From NCBI GenBank assembly GCA_023665325.1, contig JAMPED010000001.1, positions 213,418 to 240,694 of the forward strand: a DNA stretch of 27,277 nt, written 5' to 3'. Below, one piece after another: positions 15,067-21,340 of this stretch. Below the pieces are notes generated by a model. The model was given only the letters and a program-made list of their open reading frames with translations. It did no database searches and was not told where the DNA came from. Source of the DNA: Acetobacter sp. Lineage in GTDB: Bacteria > Pseudomonadota > Alphaproteobacteria > RF32 > CAG-239. Every line of letters starts with the position of its first letter. The first letter of the stretch is position 1. The position numbers were made by a program, and so were the translations under genes.

Positions 15067-15159
15067 TTAGCGAATTGGTGTTTTTATATCACCAACCCAA
15101 TAGTCGGAAACAACAACTCGTTTAAGCTTACCATTTATTTCTTTAAGCGAATAATTCCA
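15067..15159 (-). pseudogene. Coding remnant ending KTPIR, copy 2
   Basis: A 30-codon frame: WNYSLKEINGKLKRVVVSDY, then WVGDIKTPIR and TAA. In copy 1 the corresponding codon is GAA followed by LLK, so this copy has gained an early stop. It has no start of its own. Confidence 0.55.
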
Positions 15160-15176
15160 TCAGCGTTGATGAAATG

Positions 15177-15458
15177 TCAAAAATAAGGCACAAAAATCAT
15201 AAAGAAAAAAGCATAAAACAATAGAATTGCCCAAGTCTTATAGAAAATAGGATGTTTAGTCTCTTTATAGGATAACCACATCATAACGAGAGAAGCATAG
15301 GAGCTCCACCAACCAGCGAAATAAAGACATTCTTTCCAAATTGTATTGAAACCTACTTCGTATGCGCCCCAAAGAGATCCATACAGTATTATGGGTAAAA
15401 AATAATATCCGAAAATCTTTATTGAGGTCCACAATCCACTTAAAACTAATTTTAACAT
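15177..15458 (-). CDS. Small membrane protein, MLKL family copy 4
   Basis: A 93-residue hydrophobic protein with about three membrane segments. Residues 1-82 are identical to copy 1, and the end (FYAFFFMIFVPYF) resembles copy 2. The gene is therefore a mosaic of two family members. Its ATG shares the A of the stop codon of the 297-residue gene (TAATG), which strongly suggests the two proteins are made together and may act as a pair. Array element copy 2 follows its stop. If the 297-residue protein is toxic, this would be the obvious immunity candidate; that is inference. Confidence 0.78.
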   Translation of the reverse strand: MLKLVLSGLWTSIKIFGYYFLPIILYGSLWGAYEVGFNTIWKECLYFAGWWSSYASLVMMWLSYKETKHPIFYKTWAILLFYAFFFMIFVPYF

Positions 15459-16351
15459 TATTTCTTTTTCCGATTTCGCTTATAATCAAAATTTTTGTAA
15501 TATTCTCGAGAGGACTTAAAATGATGTACTCCATCCATAAATCCCTCAGCATTATTACACATATCTTTGAGTGAGTCAAGTAAAACATCTAATACAGGTT
15601 GTCCTTTTCCTATTTTCGTGAGTATATCCAGTCCTTCCTTCGCAGTAACAAGAGCTCCACCAATTTTCGAACTAAGAATATTCCCAGTATGTATTCTCTG
15701 TCCGATTTCATACATTCCTCTTCTGTGGTATAGATTATCAATACCATTTGCTGCACCACTGCCAAACTCATTTACAATCCTTCTACCGGCAAGTTCCATT
15801 TTAGCCTTGTTTTTGACTAAAATGCGATATTCTGGTAGTAGATGAAGAGTTTTATAGGCTTTTTGCTCTGTAGAAGATTGCCTTTTGATATAGTTTTTCC
15901 AGTCATCATCAGACCAATTGTCAACTTCATCGTCAACTTGGTCCATAATTTCCTGTTCTCGCTTTTCTCGTTGAGAAGAGGAGGAGTTTTGTTTTTTGTT
16001 GTTTTCCCGAATTTTCCTTAAAATCTCAGCGTCCGTATCAGATTGATTAGTTTCTTCTCGATGCTGTTCGGTTGTGCCTGTGGTGTTGCCATCGTTTCGA
16101 TCCATATCTTCATCATCAAGCGAAGAACTGTGGGGTGTTGACTTTTGTGTCAGTTGTTCGGTTTCCATTGCTTCAAGATCTTGTTTTAATAAATCATACT
16201 CCACAAAATCTTCTTTGAGCAGATCACGCTCTTCAATAGGATAGCCGTATTTCTTAATCAACGCATTTATCCGCTCTTGCTTACGTTGTTTTTCATTATA
16301 CTTAGCATATTCCCAATCGTCCATATTATCAGTAATGTCATATTTCGACAT
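15458..16351 (-). CDS. Charged hydrophilic protein heading the small-membrane-protein array, unknown
   Basis: A 297-residue soluble protein without signal peptide or membrane segment. Residues 1-60 are charged and helical (NEKQRKQERINALIKKYGYP). Residues about 60-145 form an acidic, S/T/Q/N-rich linker. Residues about 165-297 look folded (LLPEYRILVKNKAKMELAG, FGSGAANGIDNLYHRRGM, SSKIGGALVTAKEGLDILTK) and end in a basic tail NRKKK. Ribosome site AGGAG lies 8 bases before the ATG. The stop overlaps the start of MLKL copy 4. A broken relative of its tail precedes MLKL copy 2. Linker plus variable C-terminal domain plus tiny downstream membrane gene resembles effector/immunity pairs, but no motif is recognised. 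Confidence 0.7.
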   Translation of the reverse strand: MSKYDITDNMDDWEYAKYNEKQRKQERINALIKKYGYPIEERDLLKEDFVEYDLLKQDLEAMETEQLTQKSTPHSSSLDDEDMDRNDGNTTGTTEQHREETNQSDTDAEILRKIRENNKKQNSSSSQREKREQEIMDQVDDEVDNWSDDDWKNYIKRQSSTEQKAYKTLHLLPEYRILVKNKAKMELAGRRIVNEFGSGAANGIDNLYHRRGMYEIGQRIHTGNILSSKIGGALVTAKEGLDILTKIGKGQPVLDVLLDSLKDMCNNAEGFMDGVHHFKSSREYYKNFDYKRNRKKK

Positions 16352-16387
16352 TTGTTTTCTCCTATAAAATGAAATTAAAATTTAAAA

Positions 16388-16418
16388 CAAAAAAGCTGTG
16401 CTCTAAAAAGAGTACAGC
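16388..16418 (-). terminator. Intrinsic terminator, minus strand
   Basis: GCTGTGCTCT (16395-16404) pairs with AGAGTACAGC (16409-16418). On the minus strand the hairpin is followed by TTTTTTG. It is the second of two tandem terminators between the Cys-rich gene and the 297-residue gene. Confidence 0.7.
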
Positions 16419-16427
16419 CTTAAAAAC

Positions 16428-16450
16428 AAAAAAACTCTCCCAAAGGAGAG
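16428..16450 (-). terminator. Intrinsic terminator, minus strand
   Basis: CTCTCC/GGAGAG around a 4-base loop, followed on the minus strand by seven T. It likely ends the transcript of the Cys-rich gene and insulates the array. Confidence 0.75.
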
Positions 16451-16485
16451 CTGAATATAATGACAATTTTGTCATTATGCTTAAA

Positions 16486-16525
16486 TCCGTAACACACTAT
16501 GACACGAAAGTCAATAGTTTACGGA
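16486..16525. repeat. 40-base imperfect inverted repeat
   Basis: TCCGTAA (16486-16492) pairs with TTACGGA (16519-16525). Inside, CTAT/ATAG and GAC/GTC continue the stem to a loop ACGAAA. There is no clear T run. It lies between the Cys-rich gene and two terminators, with a third small hairpin (AATGACAA/TTGTCATT, 16459-16476) beside it. Confidence 0.5.
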
Positions 16526-16549
16526 TGAGCTATTAAAATATTTTTTACT

Positions 16550-16798
16550 TTAATTATCAAATACTTTTTGTTTAGCTCGTTCGCTTGCAGCGGGATTATC
16601 GGTGTGGTCAAATGCGCTTGTTGTTATGGGGGCATCGGTGGCAACTTCTTCAGTTTCTTTTGCATTTAAACAACTAAAGCTATAGTCGTGGGGAATATTG
16701 TTTGGATAATCGCAACCACATTTATCATCTTCTGAACAGTCGCATTTATTAGCATAATCATAATGACAAGGTTCGATATGTTCGGGAAATGCTTTCAT
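16550..16798 (-). CDS. Small Cys-rich protein, possibly metal-binding
   Basis: An 82-residue protein with no signal peptide. The N-terminal half carries Cys and His in close spacing: C11, H12, then CDCSEDDKCGCDYPNN (C19, C21, C27, C29) and C43. The second half is polar and probably disordered. Such spacing suggests metal binding, perhaps zinc or iron; this is inference. A perfect AGGAGG ribosome site precedes the ATG at 16798. It follows greA on the same strand, separated by the greA terminator, and ends before tandem terminators, so it is a well-delimited unit. Family not recognised. Confidence 0.72.
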   Translation of the reverse strand: MKAFPEHIEPCHYDYANKCDCSEDDKCGCDYPNNIPHDYSFSCLNAKETEEVATDAPITTSAFDHTDNPAASERAKQKVFDN

Positions 16799-16816
16799 TT
16801 TTCCTCCTTAATAAAA

Positions 16817-16844
16817 AAAAGCCAGAATTTTTCTTCTGGCTTTT
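16817..16844 (-). terminator. Intrinsic terminator of greA
   Basis: AAAAGCCAGAA (16817-16827) pairs with TTCTGGCTTTT (16834-16844). On the minus strand it is followed by a run of T, 25 bases past the greA stop. Confidence 0.9.
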
Positions 16845-16868
16845 ATATAAGCAGTTTTTGAGAGGTTT

Positions 16869-17342
16869 TTAGATATACGAAACTTCTAGAACCTCAAATG
16901 TTTTTTTGCCACCAGGTGCCATATAAACAACCTCGTCACCAACTTCTTTGCCGATTAGAGCTTTGGCGAGTGGTGAAGACAGGGAAATTTTATTATCGTT
17001 AATATCAGCTTCATAGTCACCAACAATTTGATAGCTGTTTTCAACATCTGTATCCACATCTACCACGGCAACAGTTGCACCAAAACGGATTACGTCTCCT
17101 TGTACTTCGGCTGGGTTGATTACCTGTGCGCGGCTAACTACAGCTTCTAGCTCTTGAATGCGCCCTTCAATAAAACTTTGTTTTTCCTTTGCGGCAGAAT
17201 ATTCGGCATTTTCAGACAAGTCACCGTGTGAACGAGCTTCAGCGATTGCGGCGATGATATTTGGGCGTTCAATACCTTTGAGGTTTTTGAGTTCTTGTTC
17301 TAACCGTAAAAATCCTTTTTGAGTCAGCGGAAATTTTTCCAT
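16869..17342 (-). CDS. greA: Transcription elongation factor GreA
   Basis: A 157-residue protein. The N-terminal coiled coil opens with MEKFPLTQKGFLRLEQELKN and contains the family hallmark ARSHGDLSENAEYSAAKE (about 40-57). Its tip acidic residues (D44 and E48 region) enter the RNA polymerase secondary channel to stimulate cleavage of backtracked RNA. The C-terminal FKBP-like domain has ISLSSPLAKALIGKEVGDEV. The open frame extends upstream, but AGGAG lies 7 bases before the ATG at 17342 and the family starts there. It has its own leader hairpin and terminator, so it is probably a single-gene unit. Confidence 0.97.
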   Translation of the reverse strand: MEKFPLTQKGFLRLEQELKNLKGIERPNIIAAIAEARSHGDLSENAEYSAAKEKQSFIEGRIQELEAVVSRAQVINPAEVQGDVIRFGATVAVVDVDTDVENSYQIVGDYEADINDNKISLSSPLAKALIGKEVGDEVVYMAPGGKKTFEVLEVSYI

Positions 17343-17365
17343 TGCACATCTCCTAAAAAACAAGC

Positions 17366-17385
17366 CATCCGCAGTTTGGCGGATG
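17366..17385 (-). promoter_or_regulatory. Leader hairpin before greA
   Basis: CATCCGC/GCGGATG around a 6-base loop, ending 23 bases before the greA ATG. On the minus strand it is followed by GGCTTGTTTTTT and then the ribosome site AGGAG. It could be a weak attenuator in the greA leader. Confidence 0.5.
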
Positions 17386-17656
17386 TTTATATTGATTAAA
17401 AAGTTTGAAAAAATTTGACTGCAACCAAAGCGGTACAGCCAACAATCTTTATCTTTACTAAAATGAAGTATAATGCAGATAAAAAATAAATCAAGCAAAA
17501 TTTTATTGTTGATGTGGGAAAGTGTGTGGATTTGATGATGAAAATTATTCTTTTTCAAGTAAATATGCTGGTTATTGTTGATTAGTTATACTTTGTGCTA
17601 TACAACAAATAGAGGAGATTGTAAACTTATGATGTATTTATTTTAGGAGAATGATA

Positions 17657-18106
17657 ATGAAAAAAATATATCTTTTGGGGGCGGCAATGATGATTGCGGC
17701 TGCTCCGGCGCAAGCGATTGATTCGACTGGTGGTTGCGGGCTTGGTTCTATGGCTTGGCGTGGGCAATCTGGTATTATTCCACAAGTGGCTGCAATGACT
17801 ACTAATGCTACTTTTTTAAACACTATAGGGGTGACACTTGGAACATCAGGATGTGATCCTAACGGTCGCGTGACTGGTGGAACAGGCAAGCTTGTTTTGG
17901 CAGTGATTGAAAACAATATGGAGCAGTTTGCTATGGATGCCTCTGCAGGACGGGGGGAAACTATTGAAACGATTGCTGGGATTTTGAATGTGGATAGTGA
18001 TAAGCTTGGTGCCGCAGCACAACAAAACTTTGCCTATCTGTTTGCAAATGATGATGTGGAAGCAGTTGACTTAACCTTGAAAATAATGGAAATTGCTAAC
18101 GCTTAA
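17657..18106 (+). CDS. DUF3015 family secreted protein
   Basis: A 149-residue protein with a Sec signal peptide (KKIYLLGAAMMIAAAPAQA, cut about residue 20). The mature part shows the DUF3015 pattern: GGCGLGSMAWRGQSGIIPQ, TTNATF, GVTLGTSGCD and later ENNMEQFAMDASAGRGETI, followed by an AAQQNFAYLF block. Two conserved Cys may form a disulfide. The family has no known function. An in-frame ATG two codons upstream sits only 1 base from GGAGA, so the ATG at 17657 (7 bases after GGAG) is preferred. A five-codon frame (ATG ATG TAT TTA TTT TAG) with its own AGAGGAG precedes the gene and ends at this ribosome site. DUF4105 follows after a terminator. Confidence 0.85.
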   Translation: MKKIYLLGAAMMIAAAPAQAIDSTGGCGLGSMAWRGQSGIIPQVAAMTTNATFLNTIGVTLGTSGCDPNGRVTGGTGKLVLAVIENNMEQFAMDASAGRGETIETIAGILNVDSDKLGAAAQQNFAYLFANDDVEAVDLTLKIMEIANA

Positions 18107-18115
18107 TTTGAGTAA

Positions 18116-18141
18116 GGGCGTGGTGTGAACTACGCCTTTTT
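18116..18141 (+). terminator. Intrinsic terminator of the DUF3015 gene
   Basis: GGCGT(G) pairs with (T)ACGCC around a small loop, followed by five T. It is imperfect, so read-through into the DUF4105 gene is possible. Confidence 0.7.
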
Positions 18142-18154
18142 ATATATTTAAAAT

Positions 18155-19954
18155 ATGTTTGGACGTCTTTTTCTGTTTTTTTGTGTTTACTTGGCAGTGA
18201 GTGGGGGAGCTCTGGCTGATAATTTAGCGTGGCAAAAGCTGTTACATTATCAAGAAAAAGGTGGGGGATATGTGTCACTTGTGGAAAATGAAGCGTTTTT
18301 TCTGACAGAAGAGGGACGATATAATTCTGAGGCAGAATATGCGGCAGCGGTGTTGGCATTTAATGAGCCATCGGATAGGCGCAAATGTGATTTTCCAGCA
18401 CGATTTATGTTACTTAAGAAAATGGGAGTAGTGGCGGGGACGCTAGCTGAATGTGAAGAATATCAGAAGTTTTTAAGTGATGTGCAACCCAAGGCGGTAA
18501 CGATGTTGTTTACGAATGCATATATGAGCAATCCATCATCGTTATTCGGGCATACACTGTTTCGGATTGATACTAAACGCAAGGGGACACAACTTTTGGC
18601 TCACGGGGCAAACTTTGGGGCGGATACGGGGGATGAAAGCGGTGTATTATTTGCCTTAAAAGGTTTGTGGGGCGGATATTATGGGACATTTGGTGTGCGT
18701 CCGTATTATGATGTTATTAACCTGTATAATAATATTGAGAATCGAGATATTTGGGAATATCAGCTAAATTTATCAGATGAGGAATTAGAGCTTTTTACCG
18801 CGCATATGTGGGAGATGAAACACGCTAAAATACGCTATTATTTTTTGAATAAAAATTGTTCGTACGTGTTGCTTTCTATGTTGGAAGCGGTTCGTCCGTC
18901 TTTAGTGCTGACAAATAAATTTGAGTGGTCGGCAGCTCCGTTAGCAACGCTTAAAGCGGTTAACGAAGTACCGAATTTGGTGGCGAAGGTTAATTATCGT
19001 CCCTCTCGTCAGTCTAAACTGAAATATCGGGCAAAGCAGATGAATAAGCAGCAAAGGTCTGCGTTTCAACAGATTATTCGGAAGGATGAGGTTGATTTAA
19101 ATGAGCTTAATGAAGAGGAAAAAGCGGATGTGTTGGAAACGGCATATCAATATGTGCAATACCGCTATGTTGAGGGTGATTTGGAGCTGGTGGATTATCG
19201 GAAAAAGAGTTTTGCATTATTGCGGGAACGGAGCAAAATTGCTAATCAACGGCAGTATTTTGATGAGTTAAAAGAGGGAGAAAATCCGGTTTATGCGCAC
19301 CAATCAGCTCAAATTGGGGCGATGTTGGGCGTACGTAATGGTGATGTTTTTCAAGAAGTTAGTTTTAAGCCGGCGTATACGACGCTGTTAGATGATAGTT
19401 TCGGGATGTTGAAAGGGGCGGAAATCAATATGTTTGAAACGACACTTCGACATTATGATAAGCGTGATAAATATGTATTGGAAGAGCTTAATTTATTGAA
19501 TATTAAATCGTTATCCGGTGCAGATATGATGTTCACTCCATTTTCGTATGATATTGGTGTGGCGCTTAAACGGATATTTGACGCTAAAAGTGGAGAGGAG
19601 CATACAGCGTTTGTTGTAAAAGTTGGGGCGGGGCAGAGTTATGCTTTAACAGAAAATACGTTGCTTTATGTTTTAACGACGCCAAATACAACATATAATG
19701 GTGGACTGTCTAATAATGGGTATATGGGATTATCGTTTCAGGGGGGGATATATTATAACAATGGGCGAATCCGGTTGAATGCTTCTGCTGAACAAAATTT
19801 TACCACAAGTACGGTTGCTCGTGGGCAGACGTATCAGATTGAGGCGGCGTATGGATTGACCAGAGATGTTTCCTTTTATGGAAAGTACAAAATGTTTAAT
19901 TCGGATTATAATGATGAAGAAGAAATAAGTTTTGGGGTTAAGGTCGGGTTTTAA
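18155..19954 (+). CDS. DUF4105 protein with probable C-terminal outer-membrane barrel
   Basis: A 599-residue exported protein. Signal peptide about 1-21. The DUF4105 domain (about 80-270) has AYMSNPSSLFGHTLFRID (H133), LWGGYYGTFGVRPYYDVI and YYFLNKNCSYVLLSMLE (C235). The conserved Cys and His suggest a papain-like catalytic pair. In Pfam this region is named after Lnb, a lipoprotein N-acyltransferase of Bacteroides, as far as I recall; activity here is unproven. A charged linker follows (about 275-380). The last roughly 200 residues alternate polar and hydrophobic positions and end GVKVGF, the terminal Phe typical of outer-membrane barrels. No ribosome site is seen before the ATG; the signal peptide supports this start. 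The MORN-like gene follows after 9 bases. Confidence 0.82.
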   Translation: MFGRLFLFFCVYLAVSGGALADNLAWQKLLHYQEKGGGYVSLVENEAFFLTEEGRYNSEAEYAAAVLAFNEPSDRRKCDFPARFMLLKKMGVVAGTLAECEEYQKFLSDVQPKAVTMLFTNAYMSNPSSLFGHTLFRIDTKRKGTQLLAHGANFGADTGDESGVLFALKGLWGGYYGTFGVRPYYDVINLYNNIENRDIWEYQLNLSDEELELFTAHMWEMKHAKIRYYFLNKNCSYVLLSMLEAVRPSLVLTNKFEWSAAPLATLKAVNEVPNLVAKVNYRPSRQSKLKYRAKQMNKQQRSAFQQIIRKDEVDLNELNEEEKADVLETAYQYVQYRYVEGDLELVDYRKKSFALLRERSKIANQRQYFDELKEGENPVYAHQSAQIGAMLGVRNGDVFQEVSFKPAYTTLLDDSFGMLKGAEINMFETTLRHYDKRDKYVLEELNLLNIKSLSGADMMFTPFSYDIGVALKRIFDAKSGEEHTAFVVKVGAGQSYALTENTLLYVLTTPNTTYNGGLSNNGYMGLSFQGGIYYNNGRIRLNASAEQNFTTSTVARGQTYQIEAAYGLTRDVSFYGKYKMFNSDYNDEEEISFGVKVGF

Positions 19955-19963
19955 GGATAAAAA

Positions 19964-21196
19964 ATGAAAAATTTATTTGATATTGTGCGTTTTTCGAAAA
20001 TTAAGACTTTTTTGAGTAACGATATTATAGTGCTATTAGTGATAGGTGGGTATGTTTGTTTTACCTATGTAGCATTTTTGTCAATGAGTCCGCTATTGTG
20101 TGATTTTGGGAAGGCTCCCAATGATTTTTGGTTAGGTCTTTTAGAGGATGTATTTTTATTTCCGCTATATACAGTTATTTATTTGTTGTTTTTAGGTGCA
20201 GCGAAATTGTTTTTTATGCGCAGGAAAATGTATGTGCTGTTGAGGATTATTTTCATTTGCAGTATAATTTTAACTGGTTTGGCTGTTTGGCAATTTACTT
20301 TGACCTTTAAATATAATTGGTCTTTATTGGGGCTAATTATCTTGATGTTTAAATTGCCATTTAATGTCTGTTTTTTTGTTGCAGGGTGCAGTGTTGCATT
20401 GAAATATTCAAAAGATGTTAAAGAACAAGCGGAAAGGGAGTTAGTTCCCACACAGCAGAGTTGCGATATAATATTTTCTGTTCTTGGAGTTGTTGTTTTG
20501 ATTTTGGCAGGCAGTTATAATCTGATGAGTGGCGTGAGGGTCTGTTGTCAATCTGGTGGTGTTGATAATTGCAAAAATGGGCGTGTTGAGCATTTAAGAT
20601 GGGGATTTTTGTATGGACGAAGTGTGCGCTATGATTATGATGGGAATATTGAGGAGATTACAGAATATAAAAACGGGTGTCCTGATGGGACGGCGATTGA
20701 TTATTATGATTATAACCGTGGTCGTATATTAAGCATAGATAATTTTAAGAGTTGCCATTTGCACGGAGAACGTGTGCATTATGATATAGATGGTGAAAAA
20801 AAATGTGAATTTTATATTGAAGGTGTTAAGGTTAGTGAGAAAGAATGGTTTAAGTATAAAAGTACTCACAGTGATGAGGATATGGGAACAAATGAGTGCG
20901 ATCAAAAAGTTGTAAAGTCATTAAAAAATGGGGAATTGCTGAAAAGTGAATATAACAAAGGGTGTTTGCAGGGGACAAATACTTTGTTTTATGATGAGAA
21001 AGGAAAACATATTAAACAGCTTGAAAATTATCAAAATTGTCAATTACACGGTGAGAAAGTGTTTTACGATGAGCGGGGTTTGATATATGATTGCAAGTTT
21101 TATATTGAGGGCGTTGAGGTTAGTGATGACGAGTGGACGGTTTATAAGCGCGACCATCAAAACGAAGATTTAGGTACGAATGAGTGTGATACGTAA
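19964..21196 (+). CDS. Multi-pass membrane protein with MORN/YwqK-like repeats and internal duplication
   Basis: A 410-residue protein. About five membrane segments lie in the first half (about 22-40, 50-72, 85-105, 110-135, 168-186). The second half has WGFLYGRSVRYDYDGN-type repeats, a Tyr/Gly-rich pattern as in MORN and YwqK proteins. A unit of about 105 residues occurs twice: LHGERVHYDIDGE, FYIEGVKVSEKEW and SDEDMGTNECD against LHGEKVFYDERGL, FYIEGVEVSDDEW and NEDLGTNECD. Regular Cys (NGC, SCH, KCEF, NEC) may form disulfides, which would place the repeats outside the cytoplasm. Good AGGA before the ATG. Probably in one transcript with DUF4105. Function unknown. Confidence 0.7.
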   Translation: MKNLFDIVRFSKIKTFLSNDIIVLLVIGGYVCFTYVAFLSMSPLLCDFGKAPNDFWLGLLEDVFLFPLYTVIYLLFLGAAKLFFMRRKMYVLLRIIFICSIILTGLAVWQFTLTFKYNWSLLGLIILMFKLPFNVCFFVAGCSVALKYSKDVKEQAERELVPTQQSCDIIFSVLGVVVLILAGSYNLMSGVRVCCQSGGVDNCKNGRVEHLRWGFLYGRSVRYDYDGNIEEITEYKNGCPDGTAIDYYDYNRGRILSIDNFKSCHLHGERVHYDIDGEKKCEFYIEGVKVSEKEWFKYKSTHSDEDMGTNECDQKVVKSLKNGELLKSEYNKGCLQGTNTLFYDEKGKHIKQLENYQNCQLHGEKVFYDERGLIYDCKFYIEGVEVSDDEWTVYKRDHQNEDLGTNECDT

Positions 21197-21340
21197 ATAG
21201 TGTTGTTATTAAGTTTTGCTTGAAATAGTTGTTATGATGAAGAGGGAATTTGAGAGGGTTAAAATATAGTTTTTGAGCATTTTCTTGTTGCAGGTAAGCA
21301 GAAAATTTGCTATAATTAAATGAGAATTGGGAGAAAAACA

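Larger units (their letters stand above)
14877..15180. repeat. Array element copy 2 (about 290 bp with small RNA and coding remnant)
   Basis: Bounded by TGATGAAATGTCAA at 14877-14890 and 15167-15180 (290 bp apart). Same content and order as copy 1 at 12637-12938: divergent promoters, small RNA, coding remnant, then the 3' end of a MLKL gene. The first 80 or so bases and the right end are nearly identical between copies; the RNA body is the most diverged part. Confidence 0.85.

Noticed and set aside
12637..15180. Integron cassette array with attC sites
   Set aside because: The repeats are direct 14-mers that double as promoter elements. No GTTRRRY/RYYYAAC pairs in attC arrangement and no integrase are present in the window.
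12637..15180. CRISPR array or insertion sequence
   Set aside because: Only two full copies far apart, no short regular spacers, no transposase and no terminal inverted repeats.
17342..17558. Extended GreA N-terminus
   Set aside because: The extra 72 residues are unlike GreA and cross the leader hairpin; the ATG at 17342 has AGGAG.
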